From contig JAAEOA010000424.1 of NCBI GenBank assembly GCA_024223715.1, positions 1-59,339 of the forward strand: a DNA stretch of 59,339 nucleotides, read 5' to 3'. Every line of letters starts with the position of its first letter. The stretch's first letter is position 1. This DNA is from a bacterium (GTDB taxonomy: Bacteria; Krumholzibacteriota; Krumholzibacteriia; LZORAL124-64-63). The notes under the pieces were generated by a model. The model was given only the letters and a program-made list of their open reading frames with translations, was not told where the DNA came from and did not search any database. Positions 8,246 to 16,657 of the stretch are shown here, piece after piece. The position numbers and the translations under genes were made by a program.

Positions 8246-9565
8246 TTAAACCACTCCAGTAAGCTTACGTAATTTTTCAAGAGTGGAATTGATTTCTGAT
8301 CCTTCATTTATTCCTTGAGTAAGGTACTGACGAACCTCATCTTCTTTGGCCAAAGCCTCATCCAAAAGAGGGTCTGCTCCCGCCACATAAGCTCCAATGT
8401 TTACCAGGTCCCTGTTGTCTTCCAGAGTTTTCATCCAGCGCATAAGTTTTGCGCCTGCCTGAACATCATTTTCGGTTACAATGTCATTCCTCAGTCGGCT
8501 GACACTCCCCAACACATCGACCGCAGGATAATGATGCTGCCGGGCCAAATCCCGGCTTAGCATGATGTGTCCGTCAAGAATGGAACGCATGGAATCGCCT
8601 ACGGGGTCATGAATATCATCACCCTCAATTAGGACGGTAAAGAAGGCAGTCATGGCATTGACTTCAGAGCTTCCGGCTCTTTCGCACAATTTGGGAAGTG
8701 CAGCAAAAACTGAAGGCGGATAACCTTTGGTTGTTGGCGGTTCTCCAGCGGCCAATCCAATTTCCCGCAGAGCCATGGCGTAGCGAGTCGCCGAGTCCAT
8801 CATAAAAAGTACTTCGTTATCGCTGTCTCTAAAAGATTCAGCAATGGACATGGCCGTTTCAGCGCCCTTTGCCCGCATAACTGCACTTTCATCGGAAGTC
8901 ACAACAATAACGACACTTCGGGCAAGACCTTCGGGGCCAAGATCGCGTTCAATAAATTCCCGAACTTCCCGACCACGTTCCCCAATAAGAGCTAGGACAT
9001 TAATATCCACTTTGGCCTGCCGGGCCAACATTCCCATCAGGACTGATTTCCCAACTCCACTGCCGGCGAAAATTCCTAATCGCTGCCCTCTGGCAGTGGT
9101 TATCATGCTGTCGATGGAACGAATTCCCGTAGACATTATTTCAGTGTTTCTTTGCCTTGATAATGCTGAAGGCGGACGCCCATTCAATTTAACCTGAGGC
9201 AGGTTGTGAATTGGTGGCCCACCATCCAAAGGCCGGCCAAGCCCATCAATAACCCGGCCAAGCAGGCCGGATCCTGATGGCACCGTCAACGATTGAGAGA
9301 CAAGAACGGTTTTACAACCAGGGGAAACCCCAGCCGCATCCTGATAAGGCATGACCATAAGGGTATTGTCTTTAAAACCAACGACTTCAGCAAGTACCGG
9401 TTCACGGTTTCGGCCAATTTCAATTCTACATAAAGAGCCAACTGGACCGGACAAACCGGAAACTTCAATAATCATTCCCACCAGACGAGTGACTTTTCCA
9501 ATGGCCCGTACAGGGTCCGCACCGGAAATTTTATTTTCCATTTCAGTCCAGGATCGGGTTGTCAT
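8246..9565 (-). CDS. fliI: Flagellum-specific export ATPase FliI
   Basis: ATPase of the flagellar type III export apparatus, homologous to F1 beta. Visible motifs are the Walker A GSGVGKS (about 168-174), the ALIGERGREVREFIE segment, the Walker B-like VLFMMDSATRYAMALREIGL, and the FliI-typical GEPPTTKGYPPSVFAALPKL. The start at 9565 (MTTRSWTEMENK) is chosen for its AAGGGAAG ribosome-binding site; it overlaps fliH by 23 nt. The ATG at 9541, two bases after the fliH stop, is an alternative without a clear site. Order fliF-G-H-I-J is classical. Confidence 0.95.
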   Translation of the reverse strand: MTTRSWTEMENKISGADPVRAIGKVTRLVGMIIEVSGLSGPVGSLCRIEIGRNREPVLAEVVGFKDNTLMVMPYQDAAGVSPGCKTVLVSQSLTVPSGSGLLGRVIDGLGRPLDGGPPIHNLPQVKLNGRPPSALSRQRNTEIMSTGIRSIDSMITTARGQRLGIFAGSGVGKSVLMGMLARQAKVDINVLALIGERGREVREFIERDLGPEGLARSVVIVVTSDESAVMRAKGAETAMSIAESFRDSDNEVLFMMDSATRYAMALREIGLAAGEPPTTKGYPPSVFAALPKLCERAGSSEVNAMTAFFTVLIEGDDIHDPVGDSMRSILDGHIMLSRDLARQHHYPAVDVLGSVSRLRNDIVTENDVQAGAKLMRWMKTLEDNRDLVNIGAYVAGADPLLDEALAKEDEVRQYLTQGINEGSEINSTLEKLRKLTGVV

Positions 9566-10313
9566 CTGACTTCCCTTCAACTGATAAATCCGGAGTTTCA
9601 CCAGTGCTGATCATTTCTTCAATGATTTCACCCAAAGACTCTATTTGCCCTTTAATCGTTGCATCCCATTCCTGCTTTTCCGTTTGAACGATGCACCCGC
9701 CAGGATCAACCCTTCGGTCGGACACAACCTGGTCAATGCCCAGGCGCTCCATTAATTCGGTTTGTTTATTTAGCAGATCAACTTGTTCCGGATGAATACT
9801 TACGGTTAGCGTTTTTTTCCCATCCATTTTAAACAGGGTTGTTTCGAGGGCTCGTATAAGAATCTCGGGGTCGGAATCAATTTTTTTACGGATAACTTTT
9901 TCGGCCAAAATCAAAGCCATTCTAGCTGAGGCGTCGGCTGTTTCTTTCATATGGTTGGCCATAGCATCCTGCAATTGGGCCGACCAATTATTAAAAGTTG
10001 ATTCAAATTCAGTTTTTACCCGTTCAAGTTCTATCTGGTTATTTTTGATAAGTTCGTTTTCCTGAGCCTCAAATACTCGCTGTATATCTTGTTCAACAAG
10101 GTCAAAAACCTGGTTTCGTTCTTCAGGTGTAAGATGTCCCATTATTGTTTCAGGCCCTGCAAAACCGCTTTCACTCATGAACATTCGGTTGCGATCATTC
10201 TGTTCCTGATGATCCGACAACCCTTCAGCCTCAAAATTATTGGGAGTTTGAACCTGGGCAGCTGTGCCAGTCGGTTTTTCCACCGTGAATGCATCAGGTA
10301 ACCATTTCTGCAT
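9543..10313 (-). CDS. fliH: Flagellar export ATPase regulator FliH
   Basis: FliH is the peripheral stalk that binds FliI and links it to the C-ring. The 256-residue product has a variable N-terminus (about 1-70), a charged helical region (about 70-140), and a C-terminal FliH/HrpE/V-ATPase-E domain (about 140-240) with ALILAEKVIRKKIDSDPEIL, a VSIHPEQVDLL segment and DRRVDPGGCIVQTEKQEWDA. It overlaps fliG by 20 nt upstream and fliI downstream, suggesting coupled translation. Confidence 0.93.
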   Translation of the reverse strand: MQKWLPDAFTVEKPTGTAAQVQTPNNFEAEGLSDHQEQNDRNRMFMSESGFAGPETIMGHLTPEERNQVFDLVEQDIQRVFEAQENELIKNNQIELERVKTEFESTFNNWSAQLQDAMANHMKETADASARMALILAEKVIRKKIDSDPEILIRALETTLFKMDGKKTLTVSIHPEQVDLLNKQTELMERLGIDQVVSDRRVDPGGCIVQTEKQEWDATIKGQIESLGEIIEEMISTGETPDLSVEGKSDDNPILD

Positions 10314-11295
10314 CCTTGCCGCCCTTTCCGATGGTTATGGTTCCCGCTTCTTCAAGACTGCGGATAACTTCGACCACTCGTTGCTGGGCTTCTTCAACTT
10401 CAGACAGTTTTACTGGTCCCATATACTCCATATCTTCAGCGATACCTTCAGCAGCACGCTTTGACATATTTCCAAAAATCTTTTCCGCAATTTCATCGGT
10501 GGCGCCTTTGAGAGCCATTGTCAGCTCTTTGCCATCAATTTCTTTGAGAATTTCCTGTATGTTGTTGTCGTTCATCATGACTATGTCTTCAAATACGAAC
10601 ATCAGATTGTTTACGTCATTGGCGACTTCGTCATCAATTTCCCGCATTTCATCCAGAATTTCCTGCCAGGTTTCGCGTTCAATTTCATTGAGAATCTGAG
10701 CCACCTGTTTTTTGCCACCATATTGCACGTCTTTGGCTTTAACTTCGGTTTGAAGCTGTTTTGCCAAAACCTCTTCAACGGCCTTTAGAGTTTCCTGATT
10801 TGGAGACTCCAGGACGGCCATACGGTGAGCCACATTTCCTTGAAGTTCTGCAGGCAACAACTCAAGAATGGGTCCACTGTTACGAGGATCCATATGGGCC
10901 ATTACCACAGCAATTGTCTGGGGATGCTCATTTTTTAAATAGTTTGCAATTGTTACCGGATCCACCGATTTGAGATGTTCAAAACTCTTAATTTCGTTAA
11001 AAGCTGTGGCTCGTTCCAAAAGAGACCCGGCCAGTCGGGTGCCAAACCCTGCTTCCAGAATTTGCTTGGCAGTGTCTTTACCACCAAAAGCAAGGCCTGA
11101 AATCTGTCCACTGATATCAATAAATTCCTTAAGGATTTTCTTCTTTTCGACATAAGTTACATGACCAATTTTGGAGATTTCCGATGTTAGTGTTTCCACC
11201 ATTTCATCAGGCAACTTGGTCATAATTTTACCACCGGTATCTGATCCCAGTGCCATAAGAAAAACAGCTGCTTTGCGAACATTCTTATCGGACAA
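10294..11295 (-). CDS. fliG: Flagellar motor switch protein FliG
   Basis: Rotor protein that interacts with the stator and couples to FliF. The 333-residue product has the N-terminal FliF-binding domain (VRKAAVFLMALGSDTG near the start), the middle domain with the hallmark EHPQT motif (about 123-127, NYLKNEHPQTIAVVMAHMD), and the C-terminal torque helix region with MFVFEDIVMMNDNNIQEIL and MKGATDEIAEKIF-like residues (here ALKGATDEIAEKIF). Normal length. Starts 2 nt after the fliF stop. Confidence 0.97.
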   Translation of the reverse strand: MSDKNVRKAAVFLMALGSDTGGKIMTKLPDEMVETLTSEISKIGHVTYVEKKKILKEFIDISGQISGLAFGGKDTAKQILEAGFGTRLAGSLLERATAFNEIKSFEHLKSVDPVTIANYLKNEHPQTIAVVMAHMDPRNSGPILELLPAELQGNVAHRMAVLESPNQETLKAVEEVLAKQLQTEVKAKDVQYGGKKQVAQILNEIERETWQEILDEMREIDDEVANDVNNLMFVFEDIVMMNDNNIQEILKEIDGKELTMALKGATDEIAEKIFGNMSKRAAEGIAEDMEYMGPVKLSEVEEAQQRVVEVIRSLEEAGTITIGKGGKDAEMVT

Positions 11296-11297
11296 AA

Positions 11298-12818
11298 TTA
11301 TTCTCCTGCTTTGGCGGTTGCCGCCGGTCCAAGATCAATGTCGTTAATCCAAGATTGAACTACTTCAGCCACCCGTTCGGGGTTTTCAGCTGAGTAGGCT
11401 TGAATGTCATCCATCACTCTGTCGTCAATATCAGGAATCCCATCAAATGACTCACTGTCTTCACCTGAAGCAAAATCGGAACCACCAACTCCACCCCCTG
11501 GAGACATAGCTGAACTTAGCACAGCACCAAGGTTCTTTTTCAAAGTCAGGGCCATCAATCCAAAGGCCAGAAATAGAACCATTTTTCCACCGTATTGCGT
11601 GGCAATTCCAATCCAGTCCGGGGCCATTCCGGATCCCCCAAATTCTTCCAGGGGAGCAAACTCGATATTTTCGAAAGTGATTCTATCACCACGAGTTGAG
11701 TTAAGTCCTACAGCAGCTGAGACAACCCTTTTGAGCTGACTGATTCGTTCTTCACTCAAGGGTGTGTAAATGCTTTCACTGCCGTCTTCAGAGAGCTCAT
11801 GGTTTCCATCTACGGTTACCGAAACCTGCAAGCTGGAAATGTCTCCGGTTTGTTCCACTACGTTTTCGTGGACCGTGGCAATTTCGTAATTTTCGAGGCT
11901 TTCTTCTTCAGTGGATCCGTCGGCATTAATTTTTTCTTTTCGGTTGCTGGTGATGGGAATGGATATTTTTGGATCGTGGGAAACGATTTCTTTATGGGAT
12001 TGTTTCCAGTTAATGATGGCAGCTACCTGAACTTTGGATTTTCCAGGACCCAGCACCCGGTCCAATTGGGCCTGAGCTTTGGCTTTAAGATCACTTTCAA
12101 TTCGATGTTGATGATCCAACTGAGTTGAAGACAATCCGACTTCGTCGTTGCCGGCAATTTCAAAAAGAACCTGCCCGCTCTGATCCATTACTCGCACATT
12201 TTCCGTCGTCAAATTTTCAACACTGAAAGCCACCAAACTTTGAATACCCGCCACCTGGTTTCGACTGAGGCTGGCCCCACGGCTGACTTTCAAAAGTACA
12301 CTGCTGGTGGCGCCTCTTTTATTCTTGCTGAAAATTGAATCTTTTGGCAAAACCAAATGAACCCTGGCACTTTGAATTCCATTAATAGTTTCAATGGTCC
12401 GGGTCAGCTCACCTTCCAAAGCCCTTTTGAACTGAACATTTTGCAAAAATTCAGTCAGGCCATATTGCTTGCCGTCAAAAATATCGAATCCGACAATACT
12501 ATTGGAGATGACGCCTTTATTGGCCAATTCCAAACGCAAACGTCCAACTTCATTTTCAGGAACACGAACAGTGGTACTACCTTCACTCAGGTCGTATTTG
12601 ATGCCTAATTTGTCCAACTCGGCTATTGTGGCACCAGCGTCTTCCTGGGTCATATTTGTGAACAGAACGCCCATTTCCTCTTTTTGAATCCAGGTTGAGA
12701 AAATAACCAAAGAAATAATGCTGGCTGTGGTCACAGCCCCGAGCATGACTTTCTGGTTGAAAGACAATCCTCCAACCCGGCTTTTGGCGTTATCTATAAA
12801 GATCTTCATTCCGTCCAC
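11298..12818 (-). CDS. fliF: Flagellar MS-ring protein FliF
   Basis: Forms the MS ring in the inner membrane. The 506-residue product has an N-terminal membrane helix (about 25-43, MLGAVTTASIISLVIFSTW), two ring-building YscJ-like domains with GMLFTN-type (here MGVLFTNMTQEDAGATIAEL) and LEGELTRTIETINGIQSARV, a periplasmic beta-collar region, a second membrane helix (about 422-438, KMVLFLAFGLMALTLKK), and a C-terminal FliG-binding tail. The start is GTG (12818) with GAGGT upstream; an ATG three codons later is too far from the site. First gene of the fliFGHIJ block, behind fliE. Confidence 0.96.
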   Translation of the reverse strand: MDGMKIFIDNAKSRVGGLSFNQKVMLGAVTTASIISLVIFSTWIQKEEMGVLFTNMTQEDAGATIAELDKLGIKYDLSEGSTTVRVPENEVGRLRLELANKGVISNSIVGFDIFDGKQYGLTEFLQNVQFKRALEGELTRTIETINGIQSARVHLVLPKDSIFSKNKRGATSSVLLKVSRGASLSRNQVAGIQSLVAFSVENLTTENVRVMDQSGQVLFEIAGNDEVGLSSTQLDHQHRIESDLKAKAQAQLDRVLGPGKSKVQVAAIINWKQSHKEIVSHDPKISIPITSNRKEKINADGSTEEESLENYEIATVHENVVEQTGDISSLQVSVTVDGNHELSEDGSESIYTPLSEERISQLKRVVSAAVGLNSTRGDRITFENIEFAPLEEFGGSGMAPDWIGIATQYGGKMVLFLAFGLMALTLKKNLGAVLSSAMSPGGGVGGSDFASGEDSESFDGIPDIDDRVMDDIQAYSAENPERVAEVVQSWINDIDLGPAATAKAGE

Positions 12819-12861
12819 GCTTGTACCTCAAGTCCTTGTTTATGATGGTCTTAATTTGAAC

Positions 12862-13164
12862 CTACAGTTGCATTCGCATAATCTCCTGGTAGCCTTCCAG
12901 AAGTTTGTTCCGTACTTCCAACAGCAACTCAAAGGCCAGTTGGGCTTCTTTGGCCGCGATCATCACATCGTGAACTTCGGTAACCTCACCAGTGACCATT
13001 CCATCAACCATTTGGTCACGCCCAGCCTGAAGGTTATCTACCTCCTGAATGGCATTTTGTAACTGTTTGGCGAAGTTCTGGGCGGGCTTGGCCGTTGCCT
13101 GCCCTACACCGTAGGCCTGGTTCGGATTGATCGAACCCAGTGATTTCATACTGCCGATACTCAT
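12862..13164 (-). CDS. fliE: Flagellar hook-basal body complex protein FliE
   Basis: FliE joins the MS ring to the proximal rod. The 100-residue product has a variable leader, then FAKQLQNAIQEVDNLQAGRD and a conserved tail, HDVMIAAKEAQLAFELLLEV then RNKLLEGYQEIMRMQL, which is the family signature. Length is typical. It lies between flgC (28 nt upstream) and fliF, the usual flgBC-fliEF arrangement. Confidence 0.95.
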   Translation of the reverse strand: MSIGSMKSLGSINPNQAYGVGQATAKPAQNFAKQLQNAIQEVDNLQAGRDQMVDGMVTGEVTEVHDVMIAAKEAQLAFELLLEVRNKLLEGYQEIMRMQL

Positions 13165-13192
13165 TGTCCTATCGCTTCCGTTCTAAAAACTG

Positions 13193-13702
13193 TCAGATTT
13201 TCAAGGCTTGGTTGAACATTTCCTTGGCGGTCTGAACTGCGCTAATGTTTGCTTCGTAAGCACGACTGGCGCTGATCATATCCACCATTTCCGTGATGGG
13301 ATTCACATTAGGCAAGAGCACATACCCATCGGCGTCTGCATCGGGGTGGCCTGGATCATGAACGACCCTGAACTCCGAGGCGTTTTCTGCCACACCAACA
13401 TCACTGGAAATTCCGCCATCGGGGCTTTCGCTGTCGCTTGAAAGTCTGAAATTCAGGTGCCCACTTCTAGTGGTTCTTAATTCCCCTGGACCGCTGTGCC
13501 GGGACATTTTCATCTGATGCTGACCAACCTTGTCGCCCAAAACCTGCTCAAAAATGGCCCTTTGTCGCTTATAAGGCGTACCCTCAGCCGTTCGGGTTGT
13601 ATCAGCATTGGCAAGGTTGCGGGCAACCACATCCATCTTGGTTCTCTGGCCTCTTAAGCCGGAAGCACTGGTTTTTATGGCTCCAAACAATCCGCTACTC
13701 AT
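13193..13702 (-). CDS. flgC: Flagellar basal-body rod protein FlgC
   Basis: Proximal rod subunit. The 169-residue product starts MSSGLFGAIKTSASGLRGQR, followed by the rod signature VVARNLANADTTRT and PYKRQRAIFEQVL; the C-terminus PNVNPITEMVDMISASRAYE plus NISAVQTAKEMFNQALKI is the FlgC end. Slightly longer than enteric FlgC (134) through a loop at about 60-110. Located between flgB and fliE. Confidence 0.96.
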   Translation of the reverse strand: MSSGLFGAIKTSASGLRGQRTKMDVVARNLANADTTRTAEGTPYKRQRAIFEQVLGDKVGQHQMKMSRHSGPGELRTTRSGHLNFRLSSDSESPDGGISSDVGVAENASEFRVVHDPGHPDADADGYVLLPNVNPITEMVDMISASRAYEANISAVQTAKEMFNQALKI

Positions 13703-13735
13703 GGCCCATCTCCTTCATGTTCTTACTTCGCCTCA

Positions 13736-14146
13736 TTACCTTACCTGTCCCTTGATTGCGCCCCGCAATGCGTTATATCTCATACTCAACAAACGGGTTG
13801 CCAATCGATAGCTGAGATCAGTAGTTGCCAACTCTGTCATTTCTTCATCGATATCGACATTATTGACTCCATTATCGAAATTGGATTCTGTTTCGATAAT
13901 TTCCGATTGTGCTGTTCCCAGGTCACTTTTTCCAATATTGAGATGACCTTCGCGTGTCTGTCGTCCTTTAATACGAGACCCGGCACCATTGAGCATTTCT
14001 TCGAACTTCAGTTCCTGTTTGCGATAACCATTGGTCTGCACATTGCTAATATTATGGGCGGTTATCTGGTGTCTTTTTGAATACACCTCAACCGCTTTTT
14101 TCAGCGTGGACAAATGGTTGTTGTTCAGCAATCCAGTTTTTATCAT
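13736..14146 (-). CDS. flgB: Flagellar basal-body rod protein FlgB
   Basis: Most proximal rod subunit. The 136-residue product shows the rod-family core ITAHNISNVQTNGYRKQELK and FEEMLN, and the FlgB-type C-terminus EEMTELATTDLSYRLATRLL then SMRYNALRGAIKGQ. It begins 3 nt after the sigma-54 regulator gene and is followed by flgC after 33 nt, so it appears co-transcribed with the two-component genes upstream. Confidence 0.95.
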   Translation of the reverse strand: MIKTGLLNNNHLSTLKKAVEVYSKRHQITAHNISNVQTNGYRKQELKFEEMLNGAGSRIKGRQTREGHLNIGKSDLGTAQSEIIETESNFDNGVNNVDIDEEMTELATTDLSYRLATRLLSMRYNALRGAIKGQVR

Positions 14147-14149
14147 TTT

Positions 14150-15520
14150 CTAACCCGGTATCTCCACACCCTGATCGGTGTAGATGTTCAATTTGTTCCG
14201 CAAAGTGCGAACACTGATGCCTAATTCCTGAGCGGCCAAAGTTCGGTTGCCACTGGTGTTTGTCAGCTTGCGAAGAATCAGTTGTTTTTCCATTTCGCGT
14301 AGAGTCAGGTCTGAATCCAGATTTGTATTTTCCCGGTTCACTTCCATTTCATCCGAAAGTCCGAAAATATCTTCGTTGAGTTCATCCCCCTGACTGAGAA
14401 TCACTGCTCGTTCGATTACGTTTTGCAATTGCCGCACATTTCCGGGCCAATCCATGGCCGACAAACGTGCCATTGTCTGGCTTTCTATTTTCATTAACGG
14501 TTTGTCATTTTCCGCACAGAAAACCTGGCAGAAATGGTTCGCAAGCAAAGGGATATCATCTTTGCGTTGCCTCAAAGGAACCACACGAATGGGTATAACA
14601 TTCAGCCTGAAGTACAGGTCTTCACGGAAGTTACGGGCTTTTATCTCTTCTTTTAAGTTCCTGTTTGTTGTAGCAATTATGCGCACATCTGCTTTCGTGG
14701 CATACTTGGAACCCAAACGCATAAACTCTTTTTCCTGAAGCACCCGAAGCAACTTGGCCTGCATGGCAAAGGGCATTTCGCTTATTTCATCCAGCAAAAG
14801 TGTTCCCCCATCAGCCAGTTCAAATTTTCCTTTGGTTGGATTGATGGCACCGGTAAATGCTCCCCGTTCATAACCAAAAAGTTCAGACTCCAGGAGACTC
14901 TCCGGGATGGCTGCACAATTTAAACGAATGAAAGGACCATTAGCTCTTGGTCCACTGTAATGGATGGCCTGGGCAACAACTTCTTTACCTGTTCCACTTT
15001 CACCCTGTAACAGAACCGTTCCCCGGCTATCAGCTACCATGGCAATAGTTTCGCGAAGGCTTTCCATGTGATGATTGTTTCCCAGCAAACCGTTTTTTTG
15101 TTTTTGAGAAGTAATGTTTTTCCTCAAACTCTGATTTTCCTTAACCAGTTTTTCATGTTCCTGGCATTTGTTTAGAACATGATTCAGCTGGTCCAAACCA
15201 AAAGGTTTGGTCAAATAGTCTGTGGCCCCACGCCGTGTTGCTTCCACTGCCCCTTCAATAGTTCCAAAAGCCGTCATCATCACTACAGTTGGTTTATAAT
15301 CCAGACTGGAGTTAATGTTACCCAACATTTCCAGACCATCGCCACCGGGCATTTGAACGTCTGAAAGAACCAGGTCAATTTTTTCCTTTTTCAGGATTTT
15401 AAAACCGTCTCTGCCATTGCTGGCTGAAAAAACGGTAAAACGTGACGTCAACGAAGACTCCAAAAAGTCTCGCATGCTGTGTTCGTCATCAACAATGAGG
15501 ATATTCCGTTTGCTGGTCAT
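14150..15520 (-). CDS. Sigma-54-dependent flagellar response regulator (FlrC/FleR-like)
   Basis: NtrC-class activator expected to switch on sigma-54 flagellar promoters. The 456-residue product has a receiver domain (about 1-120) with phospho-acceptor Asp54 in LVLSDVQMPGGDG and Lys in TKPF. The AAA+ domain has Walker A GESGTGKE (about 173-180), the sigma-54 contact loop GAFTGA (about 220-225) and Walker B LLLDEISEM. A Fis-type helix-turn-helix at the C-terminus has RTLAAQELGISVRTLRNKL. Start at 15520 has GAAAGG 7 nt upstream; an in-frame TTG at 15547 would overlap the kinase gene. It directly follows its likely partner kinase and precedes flgB. Confidence 0.9.
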   Translation of the reverse strand: MTSKRNILIVDDEHSMRDFLESSLTSRFTVFSASNGRDGFKILKKEKIDLVLSDVQMPGGDGLEMLGNINSSLDYKPTVVMMTAFGTIEGAVEATRRGATDYLTKPFGLDQLNHVLNKCQEHEKLVKENQSLRKNITSQKQKNGLLGNNHHMESLRETIAMVADSRGTVLLQGESGTGKEVVAQAIHYSGPRANGPFIRLNCAAIPESLLESELFGYERGAFTGAINPTKGKFELADGGTLLLDEISEMPFAMQAKLLRVLQEKEFMRLGSKYATKADVRIIATTNRNLKEEIKARNFREDLYFRLNVIPIRVVPLRQRKDDIPLLANHFCQVFCAENDKPLMKIESQTMARLSAMDWPGNVRQLQNVIERAVILSQGDELNEDIFGLSDEMEVNRENTNLDSDLTLREMEKQLILRKLTNTSGNRTLAAQELGISVRTLRNKLNIYTDQGVEIPG

Positions 15521-15539
15521 TAGTTGCCTTTCTTCCGTG

Positions 15540-16262
15540 TCAGACAATTTTAGGGTTCCAGTTCAAAGCCTCGGCAACTTCCAAAACTACGGAAGTTCCC
15601 TGGCCCTGACGGCTGGTCATGGACCAAGCCAGTTCGTGCATATCAAGAATTGTTTCCACTCTAGTTAGCCCCACCCCATGGTGGTTTTCACGAGTTGTTA
15701 CAAAAGGATCGCTGGCCATTTTCAATAAATGACTGTTCATTCCCGCACCATGATCAGTAATTGAAATTTCAATCCGACCGGTCAGTCCGACCTGGCCATG
15801 CAAATTGATCTGGGTTGAACCGCAAGCTTGATAGCTATTAGTCAAAAGTTCTTTAAGAACCAATTTCAAATCCGCTTCAGGAAGCAGCAATTGACCATCA
15901 GGAATAGGATTCGTTTTACACTGGGCTTCGGGAAATAACAGTGTCAAATCAGCAATGGCCCGGTCTACAACACCTTGAACATTGTATCCGGATTCAAAAG
16001 GCTTTCGCGACATTTTCATGTCGCCCACCGAAGTCAAAATTCCCTCCATGCGATCAATTTCATTGATAATTTTTTGGGCATATTTAATACTCGTAGAATC
16101 GTTTTCACAAAGCTCAACAATCAGTCCGGCGTAGCCTTTTATTCCACACAGGCTATTGCTTGTTTTGTGTAGATAGCCACGCAAAAGTTTACGCATAGCA
16201 GGGCTTTGTTCCTGCTGACCCATTTCTTGTAAAGTTGTTTTTTGCAACAGAGTTGCGGTCAT
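15540..16262 (-). CDS. Soluble sensor histidine kinase (FlrB/FleS-like)
   Basis: A 240-residue cytoplasmic kinase without membrane segments. A dimerisation helix carries the probable phospho-acceptor His32 in LHKTSNSLCGIKGYAGLIVE. The HATPase domain has an N-box LKLVLKELLTNSYQACG, G1 DHGAGMN and G2 HHGVGLTRV. The short N-terminus has no recognisable sensor domain, so input may come from a protein partner. It overlaps the FlgN-like gene by 4 nt (ATGA) and is followed by the sigma-54 regulator, matching FlrB-FlrC and FleS-FleR pairs, which respond to basal-body assembly. The pairing is inferred from adjacency. Confidence 0.85.
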   Translation of the reverse strand: MTATLLQKTTLQEMGQQEQSPAMRKLLRGYLHKTSNSLCGIKGYAGLIVELCENDSTSIKYAQKIINEIDRMEGILTSVGDMKMSRKPFESGYNVQGVVDRAIADLTLLFPEAQCKTNPIPDGQLLLPEADLKLVLKELLTNSYQACGSTQINLHGQVGLTGRIEISITDHGAGMNSHLLKMASDPFVTTRENHHGVGLTRVETILDMHELAWSMTSRQGQGTSVVLEVAEALNWNPKIV

Positions 16263-16657
16263 TGTTGGGCCCTCATTTGTTGGATGAATTCCTGATCGTT
16301 TTTCTCTTCACAAACCAGTATTTCTTCAATCAGGGTGCTGACGTCCTGCAGGCATTTGTTCAAATTTGACTGGTTCAAAGCCGACCATTGTCGCTTTCCC
16401 TGTTCCCATTCATTTTTTGCTGAACGTTCGGTCATTTCCAGTCGCTTGATAATTTCAAGGCACACATTCTTTTTTTGTAGCAACTGGCGAATATCCCCAA
16501 GGCTATTACCTTGACGGACCAATTCACCCTGTTGTCTTGAAAGCTCAAGAACCTGTCCATAAATTTGTCTTTCTTCTTCGTAAAGTCCGTGCAGCCGTCG
16601 AAAAAGATTTTGTTCCCTGTTCATATTCTCAGGGTGTGTAGAAAGAGCCGGCGCCAT
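16259..16657 (-). CDS. FlgN-like coiled-coil protein (putative export chaperone)
   Basis: A 132-residue helical protein with LYEEERQIYGQVLELSRQQG then a segment QLLQKKNVCLEIIKRLE. This pattern (E-E...Y..L-L.L...Q..l...........L...K..l...l) is seen in FlgN-type chaperones for hook-filament junction proteins. The start at 16657 (MAPALSTHPENM) has AGAAGGTGA upstream and overlaps the TPR gene by 29 nt; MNREQ at 16624 is an alternative. A second, clearer FlgN lies beside flgK at 38515, so this one may serve another client or feed the kinase whose gene it overlaps. Function is not established. Confidence 0.55.
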   Translation of the reverse strand: MAPALSTHPENMNREQNLFRRLHGLYEEERQIYGQVLELSRQQGELVRQGNSLGDIRQLLQKKNVCLEIIKRLEMTERSAKNEWEQGKRQWSALNQSNLNKCLQDVSTLIEEILVCEEKNDQEFIQQMRAQQ